Positions 1-11,571 of a stretch of 64,000 nucleotides of DNA are shown here, one piece after another. Both the position numbers and the translations under genes were made by a program. Origin of the DNA: Rutidosis leptorrhynchoides (taxonomy: Eukaryota > Streptophyta > Magnoliopsida > Asterales > Asteraceae). The stretch lies in contig NC_092338.1 in assembly GCF_046630445.1 (NCBI RefSeq), positions 153,994,501 through 154,058,500 of the forward strand, read 5' to 3'. Each line of letters starts with the position of its first letter. Position 1 is the stretch's first letter. The notes under the pieces were generated by a model that saw nothing but the letters and a program-made list of their open reading frames with translations, did not search any database and had not been told where the DNA came from.

Positions 1-300
1 TATATATATATTATTTTAGAATCAACCTCAACCCTGTATAGCTAACTCGATCATTACCGCATATGGTTATTCCAAATAATATATATATATATATATATAA
101 CGTCGATATGATATGTCAAAACTTTGTATACGTGTCCCGATATTTAAATACGTAAATAACAGTATTTAAATGACGATAAATAAAGTGCGTAAAATAAATA
201 ACATAAATTAAATGACGATAAAATTGCGAGAATTAAAATTACGATAAATAAATTGCGATAATTAAATATAATAAGGAATTAACAGTTAGCTAGGAACAGT
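1..300 (-). mobile_element. Partial LTR-like fragment at left edge
   Basis: Read on the minus strand, bases 1 to about 150 align with 23490-23640 of the solo LTR at 21495-24744, sharing the words TTAGCTATACAGGGTTGAGG and ACACGTATACAA. Bases 160-285 are low-complexity ATCGTCATTTA-like sequence also seen in other LTRs here (for example near 9411-9500). A 14-bp direct duplication (AACAGTTAGCTAGG) lies at about 287-314. It may be a nested insertion into the outer minus-strand element, but its ends are not visible, so the boundary is approximate. Confidence 0.45.
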
Positions 301-855
301 TAGCTAGGATTTTGTTAGCGTGGTTTCTTAACAAAATTTCTCATAGTTAATTTGTTTGTTTCTAACAAATTTTATTTTTGTCCAATGTTTTCTTCATTAT
401 GCCACTTGTTGAATTCTGGTAAGTCAAAATCCAAATATGAAATTGAATGAAAATAGTTATTTTGTGGTGAACGGATTCGTATATCTTGTGGATGTAAGTA
501 GGATAGTAAATGACTGTTGAATCAGATTCGAAGAATGTACAGTGTAACTTATTAATGTGAAATTTAAATATTCTTCGAGTATTACCTACCCGTTAAAATA
601 TTTTCACCATTAACAGTTTGTACAAAAGAATTTTTAATTACAATCTTTATGAAAATATACCTACATATATATTTTCTTCAGATGTAATCATGGATTTAAT
701 GAGTTAATATAATATTAATCTCATTTGCTTTTCGATTTGAGCTAGAATAAATAATCTCTAAGACCTTGGAGATTATATAATTGCCACATAATGCTTCTCC
801 AATGATGTTATAGATTAATACTTCATCGGTTGTTGTTGTTGGTACTCATTGGTAT

Positions 856-1362
856 CTACGGTGCGTATGACGTTGATGCTCGTGGGACAGATCGTGAAGT
901 TGAGGTTTGCGGTGCGGATGTGGTTGTTGATGGTAATGGCACCGTTGGTGTTGATGATGGTGGTACCGTTGTTGCCGGTGATGCTGCTGGTGCTTGTAAC
1001 CTTTGCACCATATTCTCCAAAGCCACTACACGAGCGCGAAGCTCGTTGACTTCTTCTATTACACCAGGGTGATTGTCGGTTCGGATGAGCGGATGAATAA
1101 GATCTAGAATTCGAGATAGTATATAATCATGACGAGATACTCTGGAAATGAGAGAGAAAATGGTATTACGAACAGGTTCGCCGGTAAGTGCTTCAGGTTC
1201 TTCGCCAAGAGGGGAATGTGGTGGATGGAAGGGATCACCTTCTTCTTGTCTCCAATGATTAAACAGGCTACGAACCCATCCCCAATTCATCCAAAACTGA
1301 TGATGGCTAATTGGTTGATTCATTCCGGTTACACTGTCTTCGGAGCTCGAGTCGAAATCCAT
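856..1362 (-). CDS. Short gag-like protein of pol-less LTR element
   Basis: An intact 168-codon frame on the minus strand. The N-terminal part is aromatic and contains WGWVR and WRQEEGDP followed by LTGEPVRNTIFSL. A predicted coiled coil follows at about residues 100-125 (VNELRARVVALENMVQRLQ), then a Pro/Ser/Thr-rich tail. The same arrangement occurs in the broken frame at 44635-45187, with the shared words WGWVR, LTGEP and RNT, so this is a conserved element protein and not chance. Its position just after the leader is where gag lies in Ty3/gypsy elements, hence gag-like. I see no zinc knuckle. I do not recognise the family by name. The start is chosen because MDFD precedes the acidic Ser stretch SSSEDS, which is shared with the other copy. 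Confidence 0.65.
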   Translation of the reverse strand: MDFDSSSEDSVTGMNQPISHHQFWMNWGWVRSLFNHWRQEEGDPFHPPHSPLGEEPEALTGEPVRNTIFSLISRVSRHDYILSRILDLIHPLIRTDNHPGVIEEVNELRARVVALENMVQRLQAPAASPATTVPPSSTPTVPLPSTTTSAPQTSTSRSVPRASTSYAP

Positions 1363-1810
1363 AATGGAATAGCTGTCGGAATCTAAGGAATTTGAACTAG
1401 TTGCGAGTTCCGTCTTGTACGGTTAGATAAAGTGTTTTCGATATGAAATAATTTTCGGATGTCGGATGATATTTTAATTACATAGAATACTTATATATAG
1501 TACAGAAGATCCCGTAGATTACGGAGGGAATTAAGGAAACGTGTCAGACGAGATTTAATGTGATAAGATATAAATTCGTCTGTACACCATCTATGCAATA
1601 ATTGCAATAAGACGTGTCGAGACTGAAAACGATAGGTAGATATACTTTAACAATGGACGGTAAGCAAAACTTTTGACATGCAGACCAGGTTCAAGTCCAG
1701 ACTTATTACTGTATCCTAACAACTACTAAGTCAAAGTCAAGACTCATTAATGCATCCTAACAACTACTAGTTAGACACACTAATGCAAGACCTGGTTCGC
1801 TACGACCAAC

Positions 1811-1822
1811 GCTCTGATACCA
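1811..1822 (-). other. Primer binding site, tRNA-iMet type
   Basis: The minus strand reads TGGTATCAGAGC, the standard complement of the plant initiator tRNA-Met 3' end, four or five bases inside the LTR edge at about 1827. The same word follows the 5' LTR of the elements at 2195, 26286 and 41688. Confidence 0.85.
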
Positions 1823-1826
1823 ACTT

Positions 1827-2194
1827 TAACAACCCGTCCTAATCCATCCGGACGAAGTCTTCAACATTTGGTACCATTGCGAGGTACTGAACTCTATATG
1901 AAATGAATGACTCCATGTAATATCTTTAAAATGGGCAAATGCACAGCGGAAGATTTCTTTCATACCTGAGAATAAACATGCTTAAAGTGTCAACCAAAAG
2001 GTTGGTGAGTTCATAGGTTTGTCATAACAATCATTTCAATATTTTAATAGACCACAAGATTTCCGCTTATAAATATATGTACACTCGCAAGTGTATAAAA
2101 GTATTCTATAAGTTGTTGAGCGCATCGGTAACCATACTTAATAATTAATGTGGCATATTCCCTTTATTATGAAATCTCCCTACACTGTACCAAG
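1827..2194 (-). mobile_element. 5' LTR of outer element, 3' portion (split by insertion)
   Basis: This is the PBS-proximal end of a minus-strand LTR. It contains, on the minus strand, the conserved block ending in TTTATTCTCAGGT at about 1965, preceded by ACCTATGAACTCACCAACC. The LTR continues at 36828 on the other side of the Tekay insertion, whose target duplication CCAAG is at 2190-2194 and 36823-36827. Joined, the LTR is about 3.3 kb. Confidence 0.8.
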
Positions 2195-5024
2195 TGTAAC
2201 AGCCCTGATATTTCAGTTACTTCCGTTAACCTTCTGTTAGTTTATTTAACGGCAATTATTTAACTTTTATGTGTTTGTGTGTAATAAATGCATACTTGAT
2301 CTTAATGGGTTACAATAATTAATATGGGTTGATATTAATTCAAATAAATATTTCAGATAATGAAATACGATAAAAACGATACGATTTTGATAATAGCTTT
2401 TTGAGCAACGAAACGCTCGGGTTTATTTTAATAATTAATTTTATTAATTATTAACTTTTTAAAATATTTAATTTATTGGGTTTTTAATAAATTAAGCGAT
2501 TGGTTGCGTTTAACGATCGGGTTAGCGTTCCGGGCCTTCGGTACGACTAAACGACACTTAAAACGGACCACGATTACACGGAATTGCAAAACAAGAGCCT
2601 GGGAATACCCCACTTGGGCCATTCGTCCGTGACCCACCCTCACACCCCTTTACTTACTAATTTGGGCCACTAGTGTATAATCCATGTTAATTAGTAATAG
2701 GCCCTAACTATTTAAGAATAAACCTAATCTAATTCTACTGCATAATACCCTAACAAAAAGAAGAGGCAGTCGACTTCCCTCTCCTTCTTCCTCCCATCGA
2801 CGACCAACCATCACCATACCATCCCATCAATTTTTCACAATTAGATAAAATGTTCTACACGAAAGTTTCAATTCACATCGTTCTCTACGCGTTGGTATAA
2901 TTAATTTCGCGATCAAAGGTATCACATAAACCCTAATCTTAAAAATCTGATTTTTATAAGAGTTTCATAGTTATGTTGTCAATTGCTCAAGTCTATACGC
3001 GTACGTGTTAATCGTTATCGTTATTTTGATTGTTTGATGCGCTAGGGTTTAAAAACGAATTTGTTTTTGCATGATCAGAAAAATTAAGTTTTTCAAATGT
3101 TAATTATTATGTTATAATCAGATTCCTTGCGTAAAACTATTGAGTTTAGGCTTTGGATTCGCTTGATTTCGTTTTCGTATGATTAAGTTATGTCAATTTG
3201 AATTATCGTTGTGTTTTTGTTGCTTGATCAGAAATCTGGAATTGTTAGACAATGAATTGGCATGTGAGACTTATACCAATGGAAATATAATTTAAAAACA
3301 CTCAATTTAGACTAGGATATCATGTCGTTTGCTTATGTATAGCCCGAGATATGCTTGAATTAGTGTAAAAGTAGTTTTATACAGCACTTGCATGAAAATA
3401 ACTTTGTATGATAAAATTTATTAACTTCTGTGATTAAAGCTTTGCATATTTGAAAAGTAGAAAAAAATTAATTCATCTTTCATGTGGATATCATAGGCTA
3501 ATTGTATCTATATCTTCGGATAATCGCGTGCGAATATGACTAACTAAATGAGAATCGAATATGTAATTTGCTCACGGTTTTGTACTCTGTGGATTGTGAG
3601 AATTTCATGAGCATGTATGCTTTTGGAAAATGAAACTTAACATTATATGTGACTTATAGTTAGTTTATGTCAATCTCTGAAACCTTATGCATTAGGCACA
3701 AAAGAGCCATACTCTATGTGAATTTTGATTTGAGCTGAAAACTGAATGTTCAACTTGCACGAATAAACTGTACAAATTGGCTAAAAAAAAGTTGCTAGAT
3801 TTTTGATATGTGTTACTTTAATTTTTCCTTGAACTATGGCCACTGGTCTTTTATCAATTGCATGTTCCTAACTCCGGTTATAGCCAAAATGAAATCAGTG
3901 CGCAGTCAGAAACTGACTTGGCAAACCCCAAATGTATCCCTTCTGATTCCTGAAGTTTAATTGTCATATGAGTCCCTGGCCGGACTTTTTGGAATCAATT
4001 TTAAGTATATTTATGATCTGGAGTTTTTCATGTTTACTTGAATTTTGTACTATGATACAATGTGCTAAGTATGCTACGTGTTCATGAACTTTGTGCGTAA
4101 CGATAAACTGAAATTGTGAAAATGATCATTCATGACCTAAAACATATTGTTTGACTTAGGTTTGACATGTTGACCAATATTTGACATGAACCTACTGATT
4201 TTGACTTTATTTGACCACATTGACCAAGTTTGACTTTCGGTTTGACTTCGGTTGACTTTGTTTGACTTGCATGATATAGTTGACTTTTACCTTGAACGCG
4301 TCGAGTTGAGCAATAAGACAACGTACACTATGAAACCACACTTATTTAAGATTCAAATATTGACCAACCTAAATACGTATACTTAGGTTGCATTACTTGG
4401 CTATAAACCGTACAAGTTAATTGTTCACTTTTCAATCCGAGCTTTATTCAAAGGTGAGTCTACAGTCCCCCTTTTTACATGTTTTCAGGGATGAGAATAC
4501 ACGCTGTTATACTTACATTTTCAAATACTTTTGTATTGACATGAGTACTATATATGCATATTGAGTTTGTTCAAAAAGCCTCTAGCTTGAATACTTTTAA
4601 TACCATCGGTGTAAGCACAATTTAGATGGACGGATCCGTTAGGTTGACAACCTCACCCACTATAAAAACTGTGGTGCATTTACTTTGAACATTAAATACA
4701 TTTGAACAAGTGTATAACATTTTACGAGGTAAGGCGGGTATAGTGGCTTCTATACTCGGGTCATTGCTAGTATTCAGGTGCTCAGATTATGCAAACATCT
4801 CGTGGTCAAGGAAACTAAACTATTTTTCTGATAACTGCTTTTCAGATACTGTTATACTTTTAAACCTGTAGATTCACCAACATTATTTGTTGACCTATTT
4901 TTACGTGTTTTATTCTCATGTATTAATTGCTTCCGCTGTAGAATATTGTCGTTACGTAGAAGTCAAGCCAAGCACTGGGACCAGAGTTAACATTCTGTTA
5001 AATGGATTTTAACGGGGTGTTACA
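2195..5024 (+). mobile_element. 5' LTR of Tekay-type element
   Basis: 2830 bp, starting TGTAACAGCC and ending GGGTGTTACA, followed by the primer site. It repeats at 20567-36822 apart from insertions. Near the end are two blocks shared with the other LTRs in the window: a donor-like GTGAGT with CTACAGTCCCC and ATGAGAATAC (4454-4506), and a pyrimidine-rich TTTTATTCTCA (about 4908-4918). In this copy the CAG at the end of the second block is CAT; the 3' LTR keeps CAG. Confidence 0.88.
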
Positions 5025-5026
5025 TT

Positions 5027-5038
5027 TGGTATCAGAGC
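5027..5038 (+). other. Primer binding site, tRNA-iMet type
   Basis: TGGTATCAGAGC, two bases after the 5' LTR end at 5024. Confidence 0.85.
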
Positions 5039-5346
5039 TGTGGCTATATGGAACTAGGATACATTAGTGTGTCTAATCGTAGGGCGCATTAGTGAAGTCT
5101 AGTCTATAGCCGGGTGTCTTGGACGACTTTCATACACCATACCTGCACTATTTGCTTCACAATGCTACATGTAGGGCTACACATTACACCACATACATAT
5201 ACGCCTTATACCATACAACATGGACTTGGACTAAATATACTATATTACGAAACACATACGTACACACGAATCCAGATTTAACTAAATTAAGTTGACTACG
5301 CCATCTTGAACTTATGGAGTGATGTCAAATGGAAATGTGAGATAGC

Positions 5347-5373
5347 GTAATGTAATGATCGGGATTACATTAC
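5347..5373 (+). other. Conserved hairpin H1 (Tekay copy)
   Basis: GTAATGTAAT and ATTACATTAC form a perfect 10-bp stem around the loop GATCGGG, followed by GGTAACTCAT. The equivalents at 30807-30838 and 46449-46483 keep the stem with a compensatory pair change. Confidence 0.6.
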
Positions 5374-6420
5374 GGTAACTCATATAGAAGTTCCGACATC
5401 GTGAAATAAGGAATTGGGGCCGAGTCAAGTAGGTTACCTAGATAGACAACGTTTAGAACACAAACCGTATAACCCCGAATGTGAGAAGAAACTTACCATG
5501 TGCAAATTAATTATTAATATAGCTTGTAAGTAACTTGTGATCTTGACCCAACTTATCACTGCTCGACACTGTATGTCACCACCAATCACTACTTGTCACT
5601 ACTAAGACACTACTTGAACACACTCGTCATCTCATACCACTACTCAGTACTATTTATCACTGATAACTACTAATCAACGCCGCCTCTCACTGCTAGTCAT
5701 GACTGATCACTACTTCTCACTGCTTTTCATTACTAAATACTACTTACTACTACCCCTTGCTACTTGCTACTACTCAATACTACTCATTACTGCTTACCAC
5801 TACTAAGTAATACTCGACACTACCAACAACTCCGCGTTTTACTACTCACTAACGTGCATCACAACTCATTTCTGATACGTCTTTAGAGGAGGAATTCTTG
5901 ATAACTGCCCGCACAATACGTAGTAGATATTGTCCACTCGATTACCAACTTACCTATCATTCAGCCATCCGCCGTCCATGATTTTGTTTTCCAACACGAG
6001 CCTACCGACTGAAGACCATTATGCCTTATTGGGTGCATTAGAGTACATGTGCATATACTTATGATGTGAGCATGCTATCTAACAACTTATACATCACTAC
6101 TATCATCACTGCTTATCACAACCCATCGCTACTTATCGCTAATTCCACCACTCATTGCTACTAGTAATACTACGCGTTACCATATCCCTCATCATTTTGT
6201 TTCAACATACTATTCTTAAGTGACAATCATTTTCATTATACCCACAAACATTACCAACCAACTTTGAACACATCGACGCGAACTACACTTCATCTGTTCC
6301 TGCGAGACACACCCGTCTGGGAGTTTGTACCAACCCTTTTCGATTAAATATCAGATTTTGTTTGAGTTGCCATTACACCTTGTTCATTTTCGTTTTCCAT
6401 GAAAATCATCACGTTCTCGC

Positions 6421-6793
6421 CAGTGTTGTAAATCTCCCGAAGATCTCATTTTAAGAAGGCAACCGAGACGAGATGTTCATCTCCTGAGATTTATTGGTCA
6501 ACGGGGTCAAACTTAGTCAAAGCCACGATTTCTCGGATTTTCTTGCTAATTTGTAAGATTTTCTTGTAAAATTCGTAATTTTTAAGATTCTCGCTCATTT
6601 CTCAGATATTTTTGTAAAATCTAGTAAAAAAGTATATAAATATACATATATTTATGTTTTTATGTATTTTTTTTATAAAAATAAAAACTATAAAGTCAAC
6701 GTCCGAGATCTCCCGGAGATTATTCCGAGATGCCGAGATCCCCTTAAAAAGATCCAAACGAGATCTCTCCGAGATCCGAATTCTCCAACCTTG
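6421..6793 (+). mobile_element. hAT-type MITE, 373 bp
   Basis: The ends are CAGTGTTGTAAAT and, on the opposite strand, CAAGGTTGGAGAAT, imperfect terminal inverted repeats. The element is flanked by the exact 8-bp duplication GTTCTCGC at 6413-6420 and 6794-6801, the hAT signature length. Internally it is rich in GAGATCTC-like words (CGAGATCTC at 6709, AGATCTCTCCGAGATCC near 6763). No transposase is present. It sits in the gag-region remnant of the Tekay element. The short frames inside it are not genes. Confidence 0.85.
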
Positions 6794-7189
6794 GTTCTCG
6801 CTCATCAACCATAATGTTTATATATGCTGTCAACACCGGTGCTGAGAGAAGCTTTAACGCCAGAGAAATTGGTCACGACGTTTATAAACCTGTACCTTCC
6901 TTAGACAACGTGTACTCTAGAGAACTATTAAACTGGAATGTTTTAACCTCGTGGTTGAAACAAACTGGTTATCTGACGATACAACCAAGGCAGCTACAAC
7001 CAGAAGGCTATTCTAATTCCTTTCCCCGATGATAATGGTGTACGAAGAGGAGATCAGTACACCGTCATGTCACACTAATTACTCGAAGGTCCATAAGTAC
7101 ATGAGATGAGAATGTCTCACAACTTTGACACATGTGAGTAAAGATGAATCGACATTTAAGAGACCCAAATATGTCCCGACTATTAGAGA

Positions 7190-7844
7190 TTGCCCTGAAG
7201 TTACACGTCCATCCCACCGTGAGGCCGAATTTCGGATTGATTTAGTGCCAGCAGCTACACCTGTTACGCGTACAATATACGGACTTACACCTTTAGAACT
7301 ACAAGAGCTTCCAGTGGTGAAGAACATCAGAGTTGTAATGCCCTAATTTGTGACAGGTGCTAGAAGGTAGGTTACATAGCTATGAATTTCTGAGCTGGAG
7401 CTCCAGTCTTGTTTGTTAAGAAGAAGGATGGGTCAATGAGATTGTGTATCGACTATAGAGAATTGAACAAGTTGATAATCAAGAATCGGTATCCGCTACC
7501 GAGGATTGATGACTTATTTGATCAGCTGCAGGGATCCAGTTGTTATTTGAAGATTGATTTGAGATCCGGGTATCATCAATTGAGAGTCAAAGAAGCTGGT
7601 GTCCCGAAGACAGCGTTTAGAACACGTTATGGACATTATGAGTTTACAGTGATGTTGTTTGGTTTGACGAACGCACCAGCAGTGTTCATAGACCTCATGA
7701 ACCGTGTGTGTAAGCCATACGATAAATTCATCATTGTGTTTATTGATGATATATTGGTGTACTCCAAGAACAGAGAAGAGCACGAGCAGCATCTACGTTC
7801 GGTATTGACTATGCTTAGAGAAGAACAGTTGTATGCAAAGTTCT
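7190..7844 (+). pseudogene. Tekay reverse transcriptase, N-terminal two-thirds (broken)
   Basis: This encodes the Ty3/gypsy reverse transcriptase, which copies the element RNA into DNA. The frame starting near 7200 shows HREAEFRIDLVP and is then lost in a degraded stretch (7340-7405) before a second frame from 7409 gives [49 protein letters not shown] and the catalytic FIDD box (in [13 protein letters not shown]). One residue of the usual KPYLDKF is missing (KPYDKF). At 7844 the frame runs into the Athila-like insertion and resumes at 18348 with [16 protein letters not shown]. The frame continuing past 7844 to 7951 belongs to the inserted LTR. Non-functional. Confidence 0.9.
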
Positions 7845-8478
7845 TGATAGTGCTCCAAATGAACATCTATTTAGTCGCAATATCATCCCAAAATGTAAAG
7901 TTTTTAGTTGTAATTATTCTATTTTTAAGTTGTAATCGTTTAAATAAATAAATGTGAAGACAAAGCACGAAGATTAAAGAATTGAAGAAAAAGTGCCACT
8001 AAAGCCTGAAAAGTGCCACTAAAGCCATAGTGCACTCAAAAGTGCCACTAAAAGTGAGTTAAAGACTTGCGCGGATTTTGGGAGTTAAGGAAAATAATTT
8101 TTTGTGGAAATTACAAATCGCAAAACGCAAAGTACAAGATATTAAATAGTACGCAAGGACGTTCGAAAATCCGGAACCGGGACCTAAGGCAACTATCAAC
8201 GCATGACGCATCGGACTAAAAATTACAAGTCTACTATGCACAAGAATATAATATAATATTTAAATAATTATATAAATTATTTATATATTATATATATTTA
8301 AATAATACGTCGACAAGCTAGAAACAAAAGAGATTGACCTGGATCCAGCTGGCCATGCGATCGCATGGCCTGGAAGAAGCATTTCCATGCGATCGCATGG
8401 CTTCAATTATGAGGCCACATCTATAAAAGCCAACGAATTCGATGTATTATAGATATCTTTTTCTCTTCTCTTCATCTG

Positions 8479-8532
<54 letters not shown>

Positions 8533-9821
8533 TTATATTTATAATTTTAATTTTAATTTTAATTTTAATTTTAATTTAAAGTTAATAATAATAAGGTTAT
8601 TTCAAGAATGTTTTACGGGTTTTAAGTCGAAATTCTGTCCGTGCAACGCTACGCGATTAATCACCACTGTAAGCTATGTTCTTCCTTTTTAAATTAATGT
8701 CTCGTAACTAAGTTATTATTATGCTTATTTGAGCCAAAGTAATCGTGATGTTAGACTAAAAATTAAGACGGGGTTATTAGATTTTGTACCATAATTAAGG
8801 TTTGGACAAAAGACCGACACTTGTGGACATTGGACTATGACTATTAATAGATAAGGGGTATTGTCTAATTGAGCGACAACTCATTGGAACCTGTCGAACC
8901 TATCTTCAAATTAGTTAATCTAATAATTATTAAAATGATTATGTATGTCCTATTTAGTGACGTTTATACGACATCTTTTACGATCATTTAATTAATTATT
9001 CGGGTTGGGTAATTGATTATTCATTCTGATCAAGTGGGTAAATTAATATTCATATCTCATTAAAACAGGAGTGGATTACATACAAGGATAATCGGTGTAA
9101 TTGTTAACAAAGTATTAAAACCTTGGATTACGCGCAGTCGATAACCTAATGTAATTATTAACAAAGTATTAAAACCTTGTTATAGTTCGAATCCCTAATT
9201 AGTTGGAATATTTGACTTCGGGAATAAGGTTAATTTGACGAGCATTTTATAATTATGATTGATGGACTATTATGGACAAAAACCAAATAGGTATCAAATA
9301 ATCCAGGACAAAGGACAATTAATTCGGGTAATAAATTAAAATCAACACGTCAAACATCATGATTACGGAAGTTTAAATAAGCATAATACTTTTATTTCAT
9401 ATTTCATCGTACCTTTATTTACTGTCATTTTAATTACTACAATTTACTTTATCGCAATTTAAATTCTGTCATTTATTTTATCGTCATTTATCTTTACGCT
9501 TTATTTAAAATCGACAAACCGGTTATTAAATGGTAAAAACCCCCTTTTATAATAATATTACTATATATAATTATATATATTTTATACAAATATAGTTTTT
9601 AAAATATAGCGTTAAACTTGGCTAGCTCCCTGTGGAACGAACCGGACTTACTAAAAACTACACTAATGTACGATTAGGTACACTGCCTATAAGTGTTGTA
9701 GCAAGGTTTAGGTATTTCCACTCTATAAATAAATAAATAACTTGTGTAAAATTGTATCGTATTTAATAGTATTTCCTAATAAAAATATAACTATTTCGTA
9801 TACACCTCCGCTAACACATCA
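7845..9821 (+). mobile_element. 5' LTR of Athila-like element
   Basis: TG...CA termini. It contains two perfect palindromes (8351-8370 and 8385-8400) just upstream of a TATA box at 8422-8428, then a (TA)n tract at 8480-8524 and five ATTTTA units. The 3' copy is at 16343-18342. Confidence 0.9.
8351..8400 (+). promoter_or_regulatory. Paired palindromes upstream of LTR TATA box
   Basis: GGCCATGCGATCGCATGGCC (8351-8370) is a perfect 20-bp palindrome and CCATGCGATCGCATGG (8385-8400) a perfect 16-bp one. The TATA-like TATAAAA follows at 8422. In the 3' LTR the same sites (16851-16866, 16883-16898) each carry one transition in the central GATCGC, at a CpG. Related arrays occur at 63898-63943. A protein-binding site or a cruciform/hairpin is possible; the function is unknown. 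Confidence 0.6.
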
Positions 9822-9827
9822 AGTTTT

Positions 9828-9846
9828 TGGCGCCGCTGCCGGGGAC
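9828..9846 (+). other. Primer binding site, tRNA-Asp-like
   Basis: TGGCGCCGCTGCCGGGGAC, six bases after the LTR end at 9821, matches the Athila/Tat style primer site usually assigned to tRNA-Asp. Confidence 0.75.
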
Positions 9847-9870
9847 TGCATAAACGCCGAAAGCGAAACG

Positions 9871-9871
<1 letters not shown>

Positions 9872-9944
<73 letters not shown>
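9872..9944 (+). repeat. (TA)n microsatellite
   Basis: About 36 uninterrupted TA units in the leader of the Athila-like element. Confidence 0.95.
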
Positions 9945-11283
<1,339 letters not shown>

Positions 11284-11523
11284 ATGCACCAAGCAAAACG
11301 TTCACCACCTTTCATACGTTCATCACCTGTAACTCGATCAAGACATCTAACCAACATTGTCGCCGTTGATTTTTCTTTAGAATCGTCATCTAGTCGACCA
11401 AGTACTCCAATTCAAATTTTCGATAATCCATTTTTTGAACCCGACCTCACAATTGAGAATCCAGAGGATATTCAAGGACAATTCCAAGATCCTGAAATAC
11501 TAATCATTCCTCCTGAACTATAA
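11284..11523 (+). CDS. Small leader ORF before gag, Athila-like element
   Basis: A 79-codon frame, rich in Ser, Arg and Pro at the start (KRSPPFIRSSPVTRSRH) and acidic at the end. It lies in the same reading phase as gag (11572) but is separated from it by two in-frame stops (11521-11523 and one about 30 bases on). It may be the original N terminus of gag cut off by mutation, or an upstream ORF. I do not recognise the sequence. Confidence 0.4.
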   Translation: MHQAKRSPPFIRSSPVTRSRHLTNIVAVDFSLESSSSRPSTPIQIFDNPFFEPDLTIENPEDIQGQFQDPEILIIPPEL

Positions 11524-11571
11524 ACCGTTAAATTAGAATCCTTTAGTGATTAAGATTCAACAAATTTAATT

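Larger units (their letters stand above)
1..1826 (-). mobile_element. Internal region of outermost pol-less LTR element (cut by window edge)
   Basis: Reading leftwards from the primer site at 1822-1811 there is a leader, a short gag-like ORF (1362-856), and then non-coding sequence. Bases 590-855 and 480-560 are recognisable reverse-complement relatives of 45540-45850 in the element at 41688-49976 (shared word ACGGGTAGGTAATAC). The leader contains a tandem duplication (about 1713-1790) of a unit containing CTAACAACTACTA. No reverse transcriptase or integrase is visible before the window ends. This is the oldest layer of the left nest, since its 5' LTR was split by the 34.6-kb Tekay insertion. 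Confidence 0.7.
5039..7190 (+). other. Tekay leader/gag interval without a recognisable gag
   Basis: Two kilobases between the primer site and the RT, where gag and protease are expected. I see no long open frame or zinc knuckle. Bases 5347-5373 form a perfect 10-bp hairpin shared with the pol-less elements. Bases 5556-6200 are G-poor and built of loose CACTACT/TACTACT-like repeats. A hAT MITE occupies 6421-6793. The start of pol is visible only from about 7190. Gag was probably deleted or has decayed beyond recognition. Confidence 0.5.

Noticed and set aside
6602-7032. Short frames between the hAT MITE and the Tekay RT
   Set aside because: They start inside the MITE or cross its border and show no gag, protease or RT motif.
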